Shown here piece by piece: positions 26,298-35,400 of a stretch of 35,400 nt of DNA (positions are counted from its first letter, which is position 1; the number at the start of each line of letters is the position of its first letter). Source of the DNA: Pseudomonas batumici. GTDB lineage: Bacteria > Pseudomonadota > Gammaproteobacteria > Pseudomonadales > Pseudomonadaceae. Made by a program: the position numbers and the translations under genes. The notes beneath the pieces are model-generated. The model made no database searches. It worked only from the letters and a program-made list of their open reading frames with translations, and was not told where the DNA came from. The stretch spans positions 1-35,400 of the forward strand of contig NZ_JXDG01000055.1 of assembly GCF_000820515.1 (NCBI RefSeq), written 5' to 3'.

Positions 26298-27290
26298 TTA
26301 GCCGCGTTCCGAAGGCACCGACGACAACTCGAACGGGCTGCTGCTGCGCCGCTGGTTGCGATCTTCGCGCGGCGTGGCGCCGAAGAAATTGCGGTAGGCG
26401 CTGGAGAAATGCGGCCCCGAGGAGAAACCGCAGGACAGACCGATCTGGATGATCGACTTGCTGGTCTGCATCAGCATCTGCCGCGCCTTGTTCAGGCGCA
26501 GCTCCAGGTAATACTGGCTCGGCACGCGGTTGAGGTACTGCTTGAAGATGCGCTCCAACTGACGCCGCGACACACAGACATGCTGGGCGATCTCGTCGGT
26601 GGTCAGCGGCTCCTCGATATTGGCCTCCATCAGCAGCACGGCCTGGGTCAGCTTCGGATGGCTGGAGCCAAGTCGGTTCTGCAAGGGAATGCGCTGGCGC
26701 TCGCCGCCTTCGCGGATACGCTCGACCACCAACTCTTCGGACACCGCGCCAGCCAACTCGGCACCATGGTCACGGGCGAGTACCGCCAGCAACAGGTCCA
26801 GCACGGACATGCCGCCACAGGCGGTCAGGCGATCACGGTCCCAGTCGAACAGATGACTGGTGGCGATCACCTTGGGAAAACGTTCGGCGAAATCATCCTG
26901 CCAGCGCCAGTGCACCGCCGCACGGTAACCGTCGAGCAAACCCAGTTGGGCCAGCGGGTACACCCCGGCAGACAAACCGGCCACCACGCAACCGGCGCGA
27001 ACCAGTTGCTTGAGGGCACTGCTCAAGGCCGGTGTCAGACCGGTGGGCGGCTCATCCGCCAGCAGGAAGAGCTTCTGGAAACCTTCCAGCTTGCCGATCC
27101 AGGGCTCGCCCGGCAGCTGCCAGGTGCCGGCGGCCGCGACCTCGGCGGGCGCCTCGGCCTGCAGGAAGGACAATTCGTAGACCACTTCCGGATGCACCCG
27201 CTGTGCGACACGCAAGGCCTCCTCGGCCAGCGCCAGCGTCAAGGCTTGGGTGCTGGGCCAAATCAGGAAACCGATTCGATGGGCAGTCAT
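26298..27290 (-). CDS. argR: ArgR, AraC-family arginine-responsive regulator
   Basis: A 329-residue regulator of arginine uptake and catabolism; unlike E. coli ArgR it is an AraC-type protein. Residues 1-190 form a DJ-1/PfpI-like (GATase1-like) sensor domain (HRIGFLIWPSTQALTLALAEE, ACGGMSVLDLLLAVLARDHG). The last 100 residues hold two helix-turn-helix units (EIAQHVCVSRRQLERIFKQYL and IIQIGLSCGFSSGPHFSSAYRNFFG). The start at 27290 is set by alignment with MTAHRIGF of the P. aeruginosa protein. It follows aotP on the same strand, so it belongs to the aot transcript and would regulate it through the aotJ promoter. Confidence 0.96.
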   Translation of the reverse strand: MTAHRIGFLIWPSTQALTLALAEEALRVAQRVHPEVVYELSFLQAEAPAEVAAAGTWQLPGEPWIGKLEGFQKLFLLADEPPTGLTPALSSALKQLVRAGCVVAGLSAGVYPLAQLGLLDGYRAAVHWRWQDDFAERFPKVIATSHLFDWDRDRLTACGGMSVLDLLLAVLARDHGAELAGAVSEELVVERIREGGERQRIPLQNRLGSSHPKLTQAVLLMEANIEEPLTTDEIAQHVCVSRRQLERIFKQYLNRVPSQYYLELRLNKARQMLMQTSKSIIQIGLSCGFSSGPHFSSAYRNFFGATPREDRNQRRSSSPFELSSVPSERG

Positions 27291-27415
27291 GGCAGGCAAT
27301 CCGAAAACAGAACAGAGTGAAAAGCCGAGGGCAGCCCACTCAAGGTAGACCACGCCGCGCACGACGCGCAGCATGACCTATTTTGGGTGCACAACGGCAG
27401 CATAAAAAACGACGA

Positions 27416-28180
27416 CTATTTCAAACTGCCCGAGAGGAATTGCTGCAGGCGCTCGGACTGTGGATTGACCAGCACTTCGCGCGGATTACCGCGCTCTTCC
27501 ACCACGCCTTTATGCAAAAACACCAGTTGGTTGGAGACTTCACGGGCAAAGCCCATCTCGTGGGTCACCACCACCATGGTCCGGCCTTCCTGGGCCAGGG
27601 CCTGCATCACCTTCAACACGTCGCCCACCAGTTCGGGGTCCAGTGCCGAGGTCGGTTCGTCGAACAGCATCACTTCCGGCTCCATCGCCAGCGCCCGGGC
27701 AATCGCCACGCGCTGCTGCTCGCCACCGGACATATGACCCGGGTAGGCATCCTTGCGATGCGCCACGCCGACTTTCGCCAGGTAGTGCTCGGCCTTTTCC
27801 AGCGCCTCTTTCTTCGACACGCCGAGGACGTGCACCGGTGCCTCGATGATGTTTTCCAGCGCGGTCATGTGCGACCACAGGTTGAAATGCTGGAACACCA
27901 TCGACAGCCGCGAGCGCATGCGCTGCAACTGTTTCGGGTCGGCGGCTTTCATCGCGCCGTCCTTGTTGGCCACCAGCTTCAGCTCTTCATTGTTGAGCAG
28001 GATACGCCCGGCATGGGGCTGTTCCAGCAGGTTGATGCAGCGCAGGAAAGTACTTTTGCCGGAGCCACTGGAGCCGATGATGCTGATCACATCGCCAGCG
28101 GCGGCTTCCAGGGACACGCCCTTGAGCACTTCGTGACTGCCATAGCGTTTATGCAGGTCTTGGACTTCAAGCTTGTACAT
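27416..28180 (-). CDS. aotP: arginine/ornithine ABC transporter ATP-binding protein
   Basis: A 254-residue ATPase of the polar amino acid uptake family. Walker A GSSGSGKST (about 34-42), signature MSGGEQQRVAIARALA, Walker B VMLFDEPTSALD and the switch His in VVTHEMGFA are intact. The ATG at 28180 gives the same length as other AotP proteins; a GTG five codons upstream is possible but less likely. It works with AotQ and AotM. The expected aotO gene between aotM and aotP is missing here except for a short remnant. Confidence 0.97.
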   Translation of the reverse strand: MYKLEVQDLHKRYGSHEVLKGVSLEAAAGDVISIIGSSGSGKSTFLRCINLLEQPHAGRILLNNEELKLVANKDGAMKAADPKQLQRMRSRLSMVFQHFNLWSHMTALENIIEAPVHVLGVSKKEALEKAEHYLAKVGVAHRKDAYPGHMSGGEQQRVAIARALAMEPEVMLFDEPTSALDPELVGDVLKVMQALAQEGRTMVVVTHEMGFAREVSNQLVFLHKGVVEERGNPREVLVNPQSERLQQFLSGSLK

Positions 28181-28208
28181 GCGGTCGGTTCTCACAAAAA
28201 CAGTCAGG

Positions 28209-28301
28209 TCAGTCGCTGAGCGAGCCGGTGTGGCGACGCGGCACGCGCCCCGCCACCTTGGCCAGCCCGATCGTGGGTTGGGCGTAACGCAGCCGTTCCA
28301 T
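28209..28301 (-). pseudogene. 30-codon remnant, probably of aotO
   Basis: In P. aeruginosa the order is aotJ-Q-M-O-P-argR, and aotO encodes a desuccinylase/aspartoacylase-family protein of several hundred residues. Here the aotM-aotP gap holds only a 93-nt frame with ATG 2 nt after the aotM stop (TGACCATGG). Its product begins MER, then LRYAQPTIGLAKVAGRVPRR, and ends HTGSLSD. The part after MER looks to me like the C-terminal tail of that family, so I infer an in-frame internal deletion. The likeness is from memory and was not tested by alignment. It may still be translated as a short peptide. Confidence 0.45.
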
Positions 28302-28303
28302 GG

Positions 28304-29002
28304 TCAGTGCTTCCTCGGCGCCAGATAGCTCAGCCAGCGGCCCTCGGCCTGCTTGAACAGGCGCACCAGGATGAAGGTCAGGCACAGGTAGAACACGCCC
28401 GCGGTGATGTAGGCCTCGAACGGCAGGTAATACTGGGCATTGACGGTACGGGCGGCACCGGTGATGTCGATCAGGGTCACGATGGACGCCAGACTGGTGG
28501 TCTGCAGCATCATGATCACTTCGTTGCTGTACTGCGGCAACGCCCGGCGCAGAGCCGACGGCAGCAGGATGCGGCGGTACATCTTGTAGCGCGACATGCC
28601 CATGGCCTTGGCCGCCTCGATTTCGCCATTGGGCGTGGCCTTGAGGCTGCCGGCGATGATTTCGGCGGTGTAGGCGCTGGTGTTGATGGCAAAGGCCAGG
28701 CAGGCACAGAAGGTCGCGCTCGACAGCCAGGGCCAGAGGAAACTCTCGCGCACCGCCTCGAACTGGGCCAGGCCGTAGTAGATCAGGAACAGCTGCACCA
28801 GCATCGGCGTGCCACGGATCACGTAGGTGTAGAGCCAGGCGGCCATGTTCACCGCCGGCTGCTTGGAGACCCGCATCAGCCCCAGCGGCAACGCCGCCAA
28901 AAGACCGAACAGCAGCGACAAGGCCAGCAGTTTCAGGGTGGTCAGCAAGCCGCCGAGGTACAGCGGCAAGGCTTCCCAGATGACGTTGTAGTCGAAGATC
29001 AT
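28304..29002 (-). CDS. aotM: arginine/ornithine ABC transporter permease AotM
   Basis: A 232-residue inner-membrane permease of the HisM type with about five spans (LLTTLKLLALSLLFGLLAALPL first, YITAGVFYLCLTFILVRLF last). The cytoplasmic EAA loop that contacts the ATPase reads EAAKAMGMSRYKMYRRILLP. It forms a heterodimer with AotQ. Its ATG overlaps the aotQ stop (ATGA), so they are coupled. The 108-bp gap before aotP holds the aotO remnant. Confidence 0.96.
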   Translation of the reverse strand: MIFDYNVIWEALPLYLGGLLTTLKLLALSLLFGLLAALPLGLMRVSKQPAVNMAAWLYTYVIRGTPMLVQLFLIYYGLAQFEAVRESFLWPWLSSATFCACLAFAINTSAYTAEIIAGSLKATPNGEIEAAKAMGMSRYKMYRRILLPSALRRALPQYSNEVIMMLQTTSLASIVTLIDITGAARTVNAQYYLPFEAYITAGVFYLCLTFILVRLFKQAEGRWLSYLAPRKH

Positions 29003-29688
29003 AGATCAGCCGCCCTTACGCCTACCGAGTAGCGCTTCTCAAGGTGACGCAATGCCAGCAACGAGACACTGGTGATCACCAGGTACATCGCCGCCACTGC
29101 GAGGAAGAAGGTGAAAGGCTCGCGGGTGGCATCCGCCGCCTGCTTGGCCTTGAACATCATGTCTTGCAGACCGACCACGGAAATCAGCGCGGTGGCCTTG
29201 GTCAGGACCAGCCAGTTGTTGGTGAAGCCGGGAATCGCCAGGCGAACCATCTGCGGCACCAGCACCCGGAAAAACACCTGCAGGCTGCTCATGCCGTAGG
29301 CCATGCCGGCCTCGGCCTGCCCCTTGGGAATGGCCATGAAGGCCCCGCGAAAGGTTTCCGACAGGTAGGCACCGAAAATGAACCCCAGGGTGCCGATACC
29401 GGCGACCAGCGGGTTGAGATCGATGTAATCGTCATGACCGAGCAACGGCGCGACCCGGTTGAGCAGGTCCTGGCCACCGTAGAAGATCAGCAGGATCAGC
29501 ACCAGGTCGGGAATCCCGCGGATGACCGTGGCATACAGGTCGCCCAACCGGGCCAGCCAGCGCACCGGCGACAGACGCAAGGCCACCCCGATCAGACCCA
29601 GAACAATGGCCAGGGCCATGGACGACAAGGCGAGCTGAAGCGTCAGCCAAACGCCATCGAGGATGACAGCCCCGTAGCCTTTCAACAT
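28999..29688 (-). CDS. aotQ: arginine/ornithine ABC transporter permease AotQ
   Basis: A 229-residue permease of the HisQ type, partner of AotM. Hydrophobic spans include LTLQLALSSMALAIVLGLIG and FFLAVAAMYLVITSVSLLAL. The EAA loop reads EAGMAYGMSSLQVFFRVLVP. It follows aotJ with a 91-bp gap that contains a terminator-like hairpin, so less permease than binding protein should be made. Confidence 0.96.
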   Translation of the reverse strand: MLKGYGAVILDGVWLTLQLALSSMALAIVLGLIGVALRLSPVRWLARLGDLYATVIRGIPDLVLILLIFYGGQDLLNRVAPLLGHDDYIDLNPLVAGIGTLGFIFGAYLSETFRGAFMAIPKGQAEAGMAYGMSSLQVFFRVLVPQMVRLAIPGFTNNWLVLTKATALISVVGLQDMMFKAKQAADATREPFTFFLAVAAMYLVITSVSLLALRHLEKRYSVGVRAADL

Positions 29689-29717
29689 GATTCAGGTCCT
29701 CGAAATTAGGGATGAAA

Positions 29718-29758
29718 AAATGGCGCAAACCTCAGAGCTCCTGCTGCTTGCGCCATTT
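29718..29758 (-). terminator. attenuating terminator between aotJ and aotQ
   Basis: On the minus strand AAATGGCGCAA pairs with TTGCGCCATTT across 19 nt, and the 3' arm runs into a T run (CATTTTTTC). It has the form of an intrinsic terminator but sits inside the operon. Such hairpins after a binding-protein gene commonly lower expression of the permease genes. Confidence 0.75.
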
Positions 29759-29779
29759 CGGACTTGTCGCTGCGGCGTA

Positions 29780-30556
29780 TTACTTGCCGTAGATATCGAA
29801 GTCGAAGTACTTGTCCTCGATCTGCTTGTACGTGCCATTGGCGCGAATCGCGACGATGGCGGCGTTGATCTTGTCCAGCTCGGCCTTGTCGCCTTTGCGC
29901 ACGGCGATGCCGATACCGTCACCGAAGTATTTCTCGTCGGTGAATTGCGGACCGACGAACGCGAAACCCTTGCCGGAGTCGGTCTTCAGGAAACCGTCCT
30001 GCAGCAGGGTGGCGTCCGCCACGGTGCCGTCGAGGCGACCGGCGGCCACGTCCAGGTAGATCTCGTTCTGCGAACCGTAAGGCTTGATTTCGGCGCCCAG
30101 CGGCTTGAGGACTTCTTCAGCGAAGCGGTTGTGGATCGAACCGCGTTGAACGCCGATCTTCTTGCCCTTGAGTTCCGACAGGTTGTCACTGACAACGGTG
30201 CCTTCCTTCATCACCAGGCGAGCCGGGGTGTTGTAGTACTTGTTGGTGAAATCGACCGATTTCTTGCGATCGTCGGTGATCGACATGGACGACAGGATGG
30301 CGTCGATCTTGCGGACCTTGAGGGCCGGGATCAGGCCGTCGAACTCCTGCTCGACCCAGACGCACTTGACCTTCATCTCGGCGCACAGGGCGTTGCCGAT
30401 GTCGTAGTCGAAGCCGACGATGCTGCCGTCCGGCGCCTTGGAAGCGAACGGAGGGTAAGCGGCTTCAATACCAATTTTCAGTGGCTTTTCATCGGCGAAT
30501 GTCGGCAGCGACAGCACGGACAGCGCCAGGGCGCCAAGAAGCACGAGTTTCTTCAT
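29780..30556 (-). CDS. aotJ: arginine/ornithine periplasmic binding protein
   Basis: A 258-residue periplasmic solute-binding protein. The signal peptide is MKKLVLLGALALSVLSLPTFA, cut before DEKPLKIG. The family signature for amino-acid binding proteins (IGFDYDIGNALCAEMKVKC) and the SMSITDDRKKSVDFT ligand-site region are clear. The start is chosen by GGAG 7 nt before the ATG at 30556; a longer upstream frame has an unlikely basic N terminus. It is the first gene of the aot operon, behind an ArgR-type site. Confidence 0.97.
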   Translation of the reverse strand: MKKLVLLGALALSVLSLPTFADEKPLKIGIEAAYPPFASKAPDGSIVGFDYDIGNALCAEMKVKCVWVEQEFDGLIPALKVRKIDAILSSMSITDDRKKSVDFTNKYYNTPARLVMKEGTVVSDNLSELKGKKIGVQRGSIHNRFAEEVLKPLGAEIKPYGSQNEIYLDVAAGRLDGTVADATLLQDGFLKTDSGKGFAFVGPQFTDEKYFGDGIGIAVRKGDKAELDKINAAIVAIRANGTYKQIEDKYFDFDIYGK

Positions 30557-30667
30557 CTTAGAACTCCATCGGTCAAGGGCAAAACGGCAGAGTGAGCAAC
30601 AGCCCAATATGCGGATGGGAAAGCAGTCTTCGCGCAAGGGTCGGCGACGAACACGTTCAGCGCGCGC

Positions 30668-30731
30668 CACGACAAGCGAGTGATCGGCATTCTAACGACA
30701 GGTCCGAAGCCGATATTTCCTCAATGCGACA
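30668..30731 (-). promoter_or_regulatory. candidate ArgR-binding region of the aot operon
   Basis: On the minus strand TGTCGC-N8-AA (30716-30731) fits the Pseudomonas ArgR half-site exactly. Two weaker TGTCGT repeats follow towards aotJ (near 30695-30700 and 30669-30674). The sites lie 110-175 bp before the aotJ start. ArgR is known to bind the aotJ promoter in P. aeruginosa. Confidence 0.65.
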
Positions 30732-31155
30732 ACTAATTACAGAAGCGCCGAGAAAGCGTCTCAGACACATTGACAACCCTTGAGCTTTGTGCAAGGGCGA
30801 AAGAAGGGATAACCGATCTATCCTGCAAATAGCGGGCCTATTATTGGCAAAGCCTTCTATTCCGGCAAGCACGGCGTTCGATGAGATTTTCGCGGCCCCG
30901 GATTCGGGCTGAAAACGGGCACCGGCGTTTCCCTTTGCCCCGTGCCCGGGCGCCAGGTGACACAATTGGTTACCTGCTGAACAACCGGTAACAGACGGAG
31001 GAATTCACAGCAAAAACCGATATTTATCTCACTTCCTTCAGAGACATGGCCTTCAGCCTCTCTGTAGTAGAGTCGACCGGCTGCTCCTACCCCGCAAGGG
31101 GAACGCCGCGCGAGCGCACATCGAGCAGGAGTCGGATTTGCAGGCCCAAACGGCT
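30732..31155. other. intergenic stretch between aotJ and the Nudix gene
   Basis: No supported gene. A minus-strand frame of 128 codons (30857-31243) overlaps the Nudix gene and lacks a ribosome binding site. Worth noting is a cluster of related words: GGTGAC (30956-30961), GTTACC (30969-30974) and GGTAAC (30987-30992), the last two forming a dyad with a 12-nt spacer. It could be an operator for the aot side. Confidence 0.4.
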
Positions 31156-31557
31156 CTAACGAAGGCTCAAATAGATCGGCATGACATGATCCAGAGTCAA
31201 CGGTGCCAATTGCAATTGCGCGTAGCTGTGGCGGTCGACCCAAACCGCCTCTTCTATCTCAGCCGCGGCATTGACAGGGACATCTATCGAAATTTGAAAC
31301 AACTCACAGCGCACCTCGAAACCCGGTTCGTTAGCCGCTGGAGCCCTGAACATGCCCAAAAAATGCGCTTGGGCAGTATCGATTTGTACGCCTATTTCTT
31401 CATCCAGCTCCCGAGCCAAGGCATTTACCGCCAATTCGCCGGGTTCGATCTTGCCCCCAGGCTGCATAAAAGCCGTAGTGTTGCGTTTGCGTACCAAGAG
31501 GGTCTTGCCGCAAGGGTCGATCAATAGGGCAGCAGCGATGTGGATTGATTGAGTCAT
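31156..31557 (-). CDS. Nudix hydrolase
   Basis: A 133-residue Nudix-family pyrophosphohydrolase. The Nudix box is perfect: G-KIEPG-E-LAVNALA-RELDEEIGV (about residues 35-57), where the Glu residues bind Mg2+ or Mn2+. The N-terminal strand (IHIAAALLIDPCGKTLLVRKRN) and the FMQPGGK motif fit the NUDIX fold. The substrate cannot be told from the sequence; a nucleotide clean-up role is typical. No clear Shine-Dalgarno sequence precedes the ATG. It stands between the acsA terminator and the aot promoter region, same strand as both. Confidence 0.92.
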   Translation of the reverse strand: MTQSIHIAAALLIDPCGKTLLVRKRNTTAFMQPGGKIEPGELAVNALARELDEEIGVQIDTAQAHFLGMFRAPAANEPGFEVRCELFQISIDVPVNAAAEIEEAVWVDRHSYAQLQLAPLTLDHVMPIYLSLR

Positions 31558-31624
31558 TGGTAAGTCTTAGCTGATGAAAAAGAGATTGTTAACGTTTTCA
31601 TGCGAGGTGTGCGGTCCCGGAATG

Positions 31625-31659
31625 AAAAGCCCCGCCCGGCGCTACCGCCGGACGGGGCT
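31625..31659 (-). terminator. rho-independent terminator of acsA
   Basis: On the minus strand a GC-rich stem of about 13 pairs with one mismatch (GCCCCGTCCGGCG with CGCCGGGCGGGGC, loop GTAG), followed by TTTT. It lies 20 nt after the acsA stop. Confidence 0.85.
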
Positions 31660-31679
31660 CGGTCAACCTGGAACGGCGG

Positions 31680-33635
<1,956 letters not shown>

Positions 33636-33656
33636 CTTTCTTACCTCGGTGGGTAG

Positions 33657-33664
33657 TTGTTGTT
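33657..33664 (-). promoter_or_regulatory. candidate Crc/Hfq CA motif in the acsA leader
   Basis: AACAACAA (minus strand) fits the AANAANAA element through which Hfq and Crc block translation of carbon-use genes in Pseudomonas. It lies 22 nt before the acsA ATG, near the ribosome binding site. Confidence 0.55.
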
Positions 33665-33929
33665 TTATGGCCCTGTTTTAGCCGGGCCTGCGCCATGGAA
33701 CCATTCGACGATGGTAGTAACAAGCCCCTGCACAACCTCGTATCAAGTGCCGCAGGGCTTAAAACACGGGGGCTGTAGCGATTTCCGGCGGACTGAAAAT
33801 AGCTCGAAAACCGGGCTTCGGCGACGTTTTTTGACGATTGTTACAGGTTTTGTCAATAGTCTTTATCAAAACCCCCTCTATATGAATGTTTTGTAGACTC
33901 TTAACATCCACTCCGCCAACTAAGGCAGC
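33665..33929. other. acsA upstream region, no gene
   Basis: No supported gene. It contains an inverted repeat with one bulge, AAGCCCCTGC (33722-33731) and GCAGGGCTT (33752-33760), about 90-125 bp before acsA; it may be a leader hairpin or an activator site. An AT-rich block with a TTGACA on the minus strand (about 33850) is a possible acsA promoter, but its -10 is poor. Confidence 0.35.
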
Positions 33930-34017
33930 GAATTAACTTAGCGACAGCCCCCACGAAGGCCGTTAATTCGAATTCAAATCAAGACCGCGTCACACGTAGC
34001 CTCACAAGGGCTACGTG
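33930..34017 (+). promoter_or_regulatory. two inverted repeats upstream of the DUF2790 gene
   Basis: GAATTAAC (33930-33937) and GTTAATTC (33962-33969) are perfect 8-bp arms 24 nt apart. Then CACGTAGCC (33993-34001) and GGCTACGTG (34009-34017) form a perfect 9-bp hairpin with a 7-nt loop, 31 nt before the ATG. The first looks like a DNA operator or looped site, the second like an mRNA leader hairpin. Confidence 0.5.
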
Positions 34018-34048
34018 ACCCCTTACGACCCGAAAAAGGTGAATCGAG

Positions 34049-34312
34049 ATGAAAGCTCTAGTCGTTCTGGCCCTCAGCAGCCTGTGTGCAACCGCCATGG
34101 CTGACGAGATTCCAACCGACGTTGCCAGCAAGACTGCTCCGGTGGAACAGTACACTTACAGTTCCCACCCGGATATTCAGAAAGTTATCTCCATGAGTGA
34201 AACTCCGGATGTTTGCGAAGTTGTCCCGGCACGCATGGTCTATGAAGATTCGCAAGGCGTCCGGCATACCATGGAATACCGCGTCATGGGTAACGGTTGC
34301 TCCCATGGTTGA
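34049..34312 (+). CDS. secreted DUF2790 small protein
   Basis: An 87-residue exported protein of unknown function. Signal peptide MKALVVLALSSLCATAMA, cut before DEIP. The mature part has the DUF2790 pattern: HPDIQKVISMSETPDVCEVV, then MVYEDSQGVRHTMEYRVMG and a final NGC; the two Cys probably form a disulphide. Pseudomonas carries several such small periplasmic proteins, some of which respond to metals or stress. AAGGTGA precedes the ATG. It is divergent from acsA and followed by a strong palindrome. Confidence 0.85.
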   Translation: MKALVVLALSSLCATAMADEIPTDVASKTAPVEQYTYSSHPDIQKVISMSETPDVCEVVPARMVYEDSQGVRHTMEYRVMGNGCSHG

Positions 34313-34346
34313 AACCCCGGCCTGAGCCAGCATTGTAAAATCACCC

Positions 34347-34370
34347 GCCGCAAGAAGCGCTTCTTGCGGC
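34347..34370 (+). terminator. perfect 24-bp palindrome after the DUF2790 gene
   Basis: Twelve-base arms meet without spacer at GCGC (34358-34361), 34 nt after the stop. It forms a very stable hairpin but lacks a T run, so it is a likely but not certain transcript end. Confidence 0.6.
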
Positions 34371-34431
34371 AAAGGTGTTTCCCTCCGTTCCCCCCTCCGC
34401 CGTCACGACCTGCCCGCCCCCTGCTCGGATC

Positions 34432-34486
34432 TTTACCCTCACGACGGTAAAAACTGGCTGAAACACCCGGACAAAAACCTTATACT
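34432..34486 (+). promoter_or_regulatory. nrdB promoter with upstream dyad
   Basis: CTGAAA (34458-34463), 17 bp, TATACT (34481-34486): a good sigma70 promoter. Just upstream lies TTTACC-N8-GGTAAA (34432-34451), a candidate operator. Start near 34493 gives a leader of about 260 nt, which contains TGGTC-GTGT-GACCA (34682-34695). No clear NrdR box is seen. Confidence 0.6.
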
Positions 34487-34753
34487 GTCAGACTCTATTC
34501 GCGCCTGAAAAAGCGTCGAATCGAGCTGAAAACCCTCGTCGATTCAGCCTCTTGCAGGCCCCAGGGGAAGGCCCGGCGCCCTCTCTCGGCGACGACACGG
34601 GGTCATCCCGTACCTATTCATGTTTTTGCGTGCACGAACCGCTGCTGCAAGCAACATATCCTTTAGATCCAAAGCGGCCACTGGTCGTGTGACCACCCAA
34701 CCATCAATGTTTTTCACACGGGCATCTGGCCCTCACGCAGGAGACGACACGTC

Positions 34754-35400
34754 ATGCTGAGCTGGGACGAATTCGACAAAGAAGAAGGCGAGGTGGCCGT
34801 CAAGGGCGCCAACGCCGGCCACGCCACCGAAGCCAACCTGGACCGCCTCGACAGTGCTGGTGGCGCCGCGGCCCTGGAAGCCCGTGCCGTGACCGCTTCC
34901 GACTCGGCCGCCATCGCCCGCGCCAAGGCCGCGCTCGACGCCCTCGACGTCGCCGAAGGCCTGGCCGAACTCGAAGGCGCCTCGGCCCGTGTCGCCGTCG
35001 ATGAAAAGCGCATGATCAACTGCCGCGCCGACCTCAACCAGCTCGTGCCGTTCAAGTACGACTGGGCCTGGCAGAAGTACCTCGACGGCTGCGCGAACCA
35101 CTGGATGCCGCAAGAAGTCAACATGACCGCCGACATCGCCCTCTGGAAAAACCCGGAAGGCCTGACCGACGACGAACGCCGCATCGTCATGCGCAACCTG
35201 GGCTTCTTCTCCACCGCCGACTCCCTGGTGGCGAACAACCTGGTGCTGGCCGTGTACCGCCTGATCACCAACCCCGAGTGCCGCCAGTACATCCTGCGCC
35301 AGGCCTTCGAAGAGGCGATCCACACCCACGCCTACCAGTACTGCATCGAATCGCTGGCCATGGATGAAGGCGAGATCTTCAACATGTACCACGAGATTCC
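34754..35400 (+). CDS. nrdB: ribonucleoside-diphosphate reductase beta subunit (class Ia), 5' part
   Basis: The first 215 codons of NrdB; the gene runs off the right edge. NrdB carries the diiron-tyrosyl radical that NrdA uses to reduce ribonucleotides. The N terminus MLSWDEFDKEEGE opens an Ala/Glu-rich extension of about 90 residues, as in other Pseudomonas NrdB. The catalytic core follows: PFKYDWAWQKYLDGCANHWMPQEVNM, then the helix with iron ligands EEAIHTHAYQYC. AGGAGA lies about 10 nt before the ATG. nrdA is not upstream, so it is downstream or elsewhere. Confidence 0.95.
   Translation, partial: MLSWDEFDKEEGEVAVKGANAGHATEANLDRLDSAGGAAALEARAVTASDSAAIARAKAALDALDVAEGLAELEGASARVAVDEKRMINCRADLNQLVPFKYDWAWQKYLDGCANHWMPQEVNMTADIALWKNPEGLTDDERRIVMRNLGFFSTADSLVANNLVLAVYRLITNPECRQYILRQAFEEAIHTHAYQYCIESLAMDEGEIFNMYHEI

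Noticed and set aside
30857..31243. 128-codon minus-strand frame next to the Nudix gene
   Set aside because: It overlaps the certain Nudix gene in another frame and has no start signal.

Overview
The window is a chromosomal segment of a Pseudomonas, most likely of the P. fluorescens lineage. The evidence is the set and order of core genes: mgtE, tRNA-Arg/tRNA-Ser, csrA(rsmA), lysC, alaS, the complete arginine succinyltransferase (aru/ast) operon, argR with the aot arginine/ornithine transporter genes, acsA and nrdB. High GC, GC-rich third codon positions and Pseudomonas-type REP palindromes agree. Species cannot be fixed from the sequence alone.

Left part (1-9000). After a tRNA-Arg(CCT) and a mostly empty stretch come a small membrane protein gene and amrZ, a ribbon-helix-helix regulator. 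amrZ has an AlgU-type promoter and a candidate self-binding site. Next are mgtE (Mg2+ channel), a small secreted DUF4124-type protein, two identical tRNA-Arg(ACG) genes, tRNA-Ser(GCT), csrA, lysC and alaS. The minus-strand tRNAs have clear sigma70 promoters of their own.

Middle part (9000-31000). An FMN riboswitch with a hairpin that covers the ribosome binding site controls a type II lumazine synthase (ribH2). The rest is arginine catabolism on the minus strand: aot transport genes and argR, then aruC, aruF, aruG, aruD, aruB, a small His-tailed protein and aruE. This is uptake, regulation and the full succinyltransferase pathway to glutamate and succinate. ArgR-type motifs lie upstream of aruC and aotJ. 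Three toxin/effector-like genes flank this block, all on the plus strand against the core genes. Two are tandem paralogues that join RTX-like glycine/aspartate repeats to an M91 (NleD/HopH1-type) zinc metallopeptidase domain; the second overlaps the aruE stop codon. The third is a 1652-residue dermonecrotic-toxin-like LRR protein between aruC and argR. It has a duplicated coiled-coil/LRR module, lacks the NEL ubiquitin-ligase domain common in its relatives, and ends 3 bp from the argR stop. A 30-codon ORF between aotM and aotP looks like the last trace of aotO.

Right part (31000-35400). A Nudix hydrolase, acsA (with a Crc/Hfq-type CA motif in its leader), a small secreted DUF2790 protein and the 5' part of nrdB. 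nrdB has a good sigma70 promoter and a leader of about 260 nt, and runs off the right edge.

The most interesting content is the pair of toxin loci built around the arginine operon, the aotO remnant, the complete FMN riboswitch architecture and the layout of the amrZ promoter.
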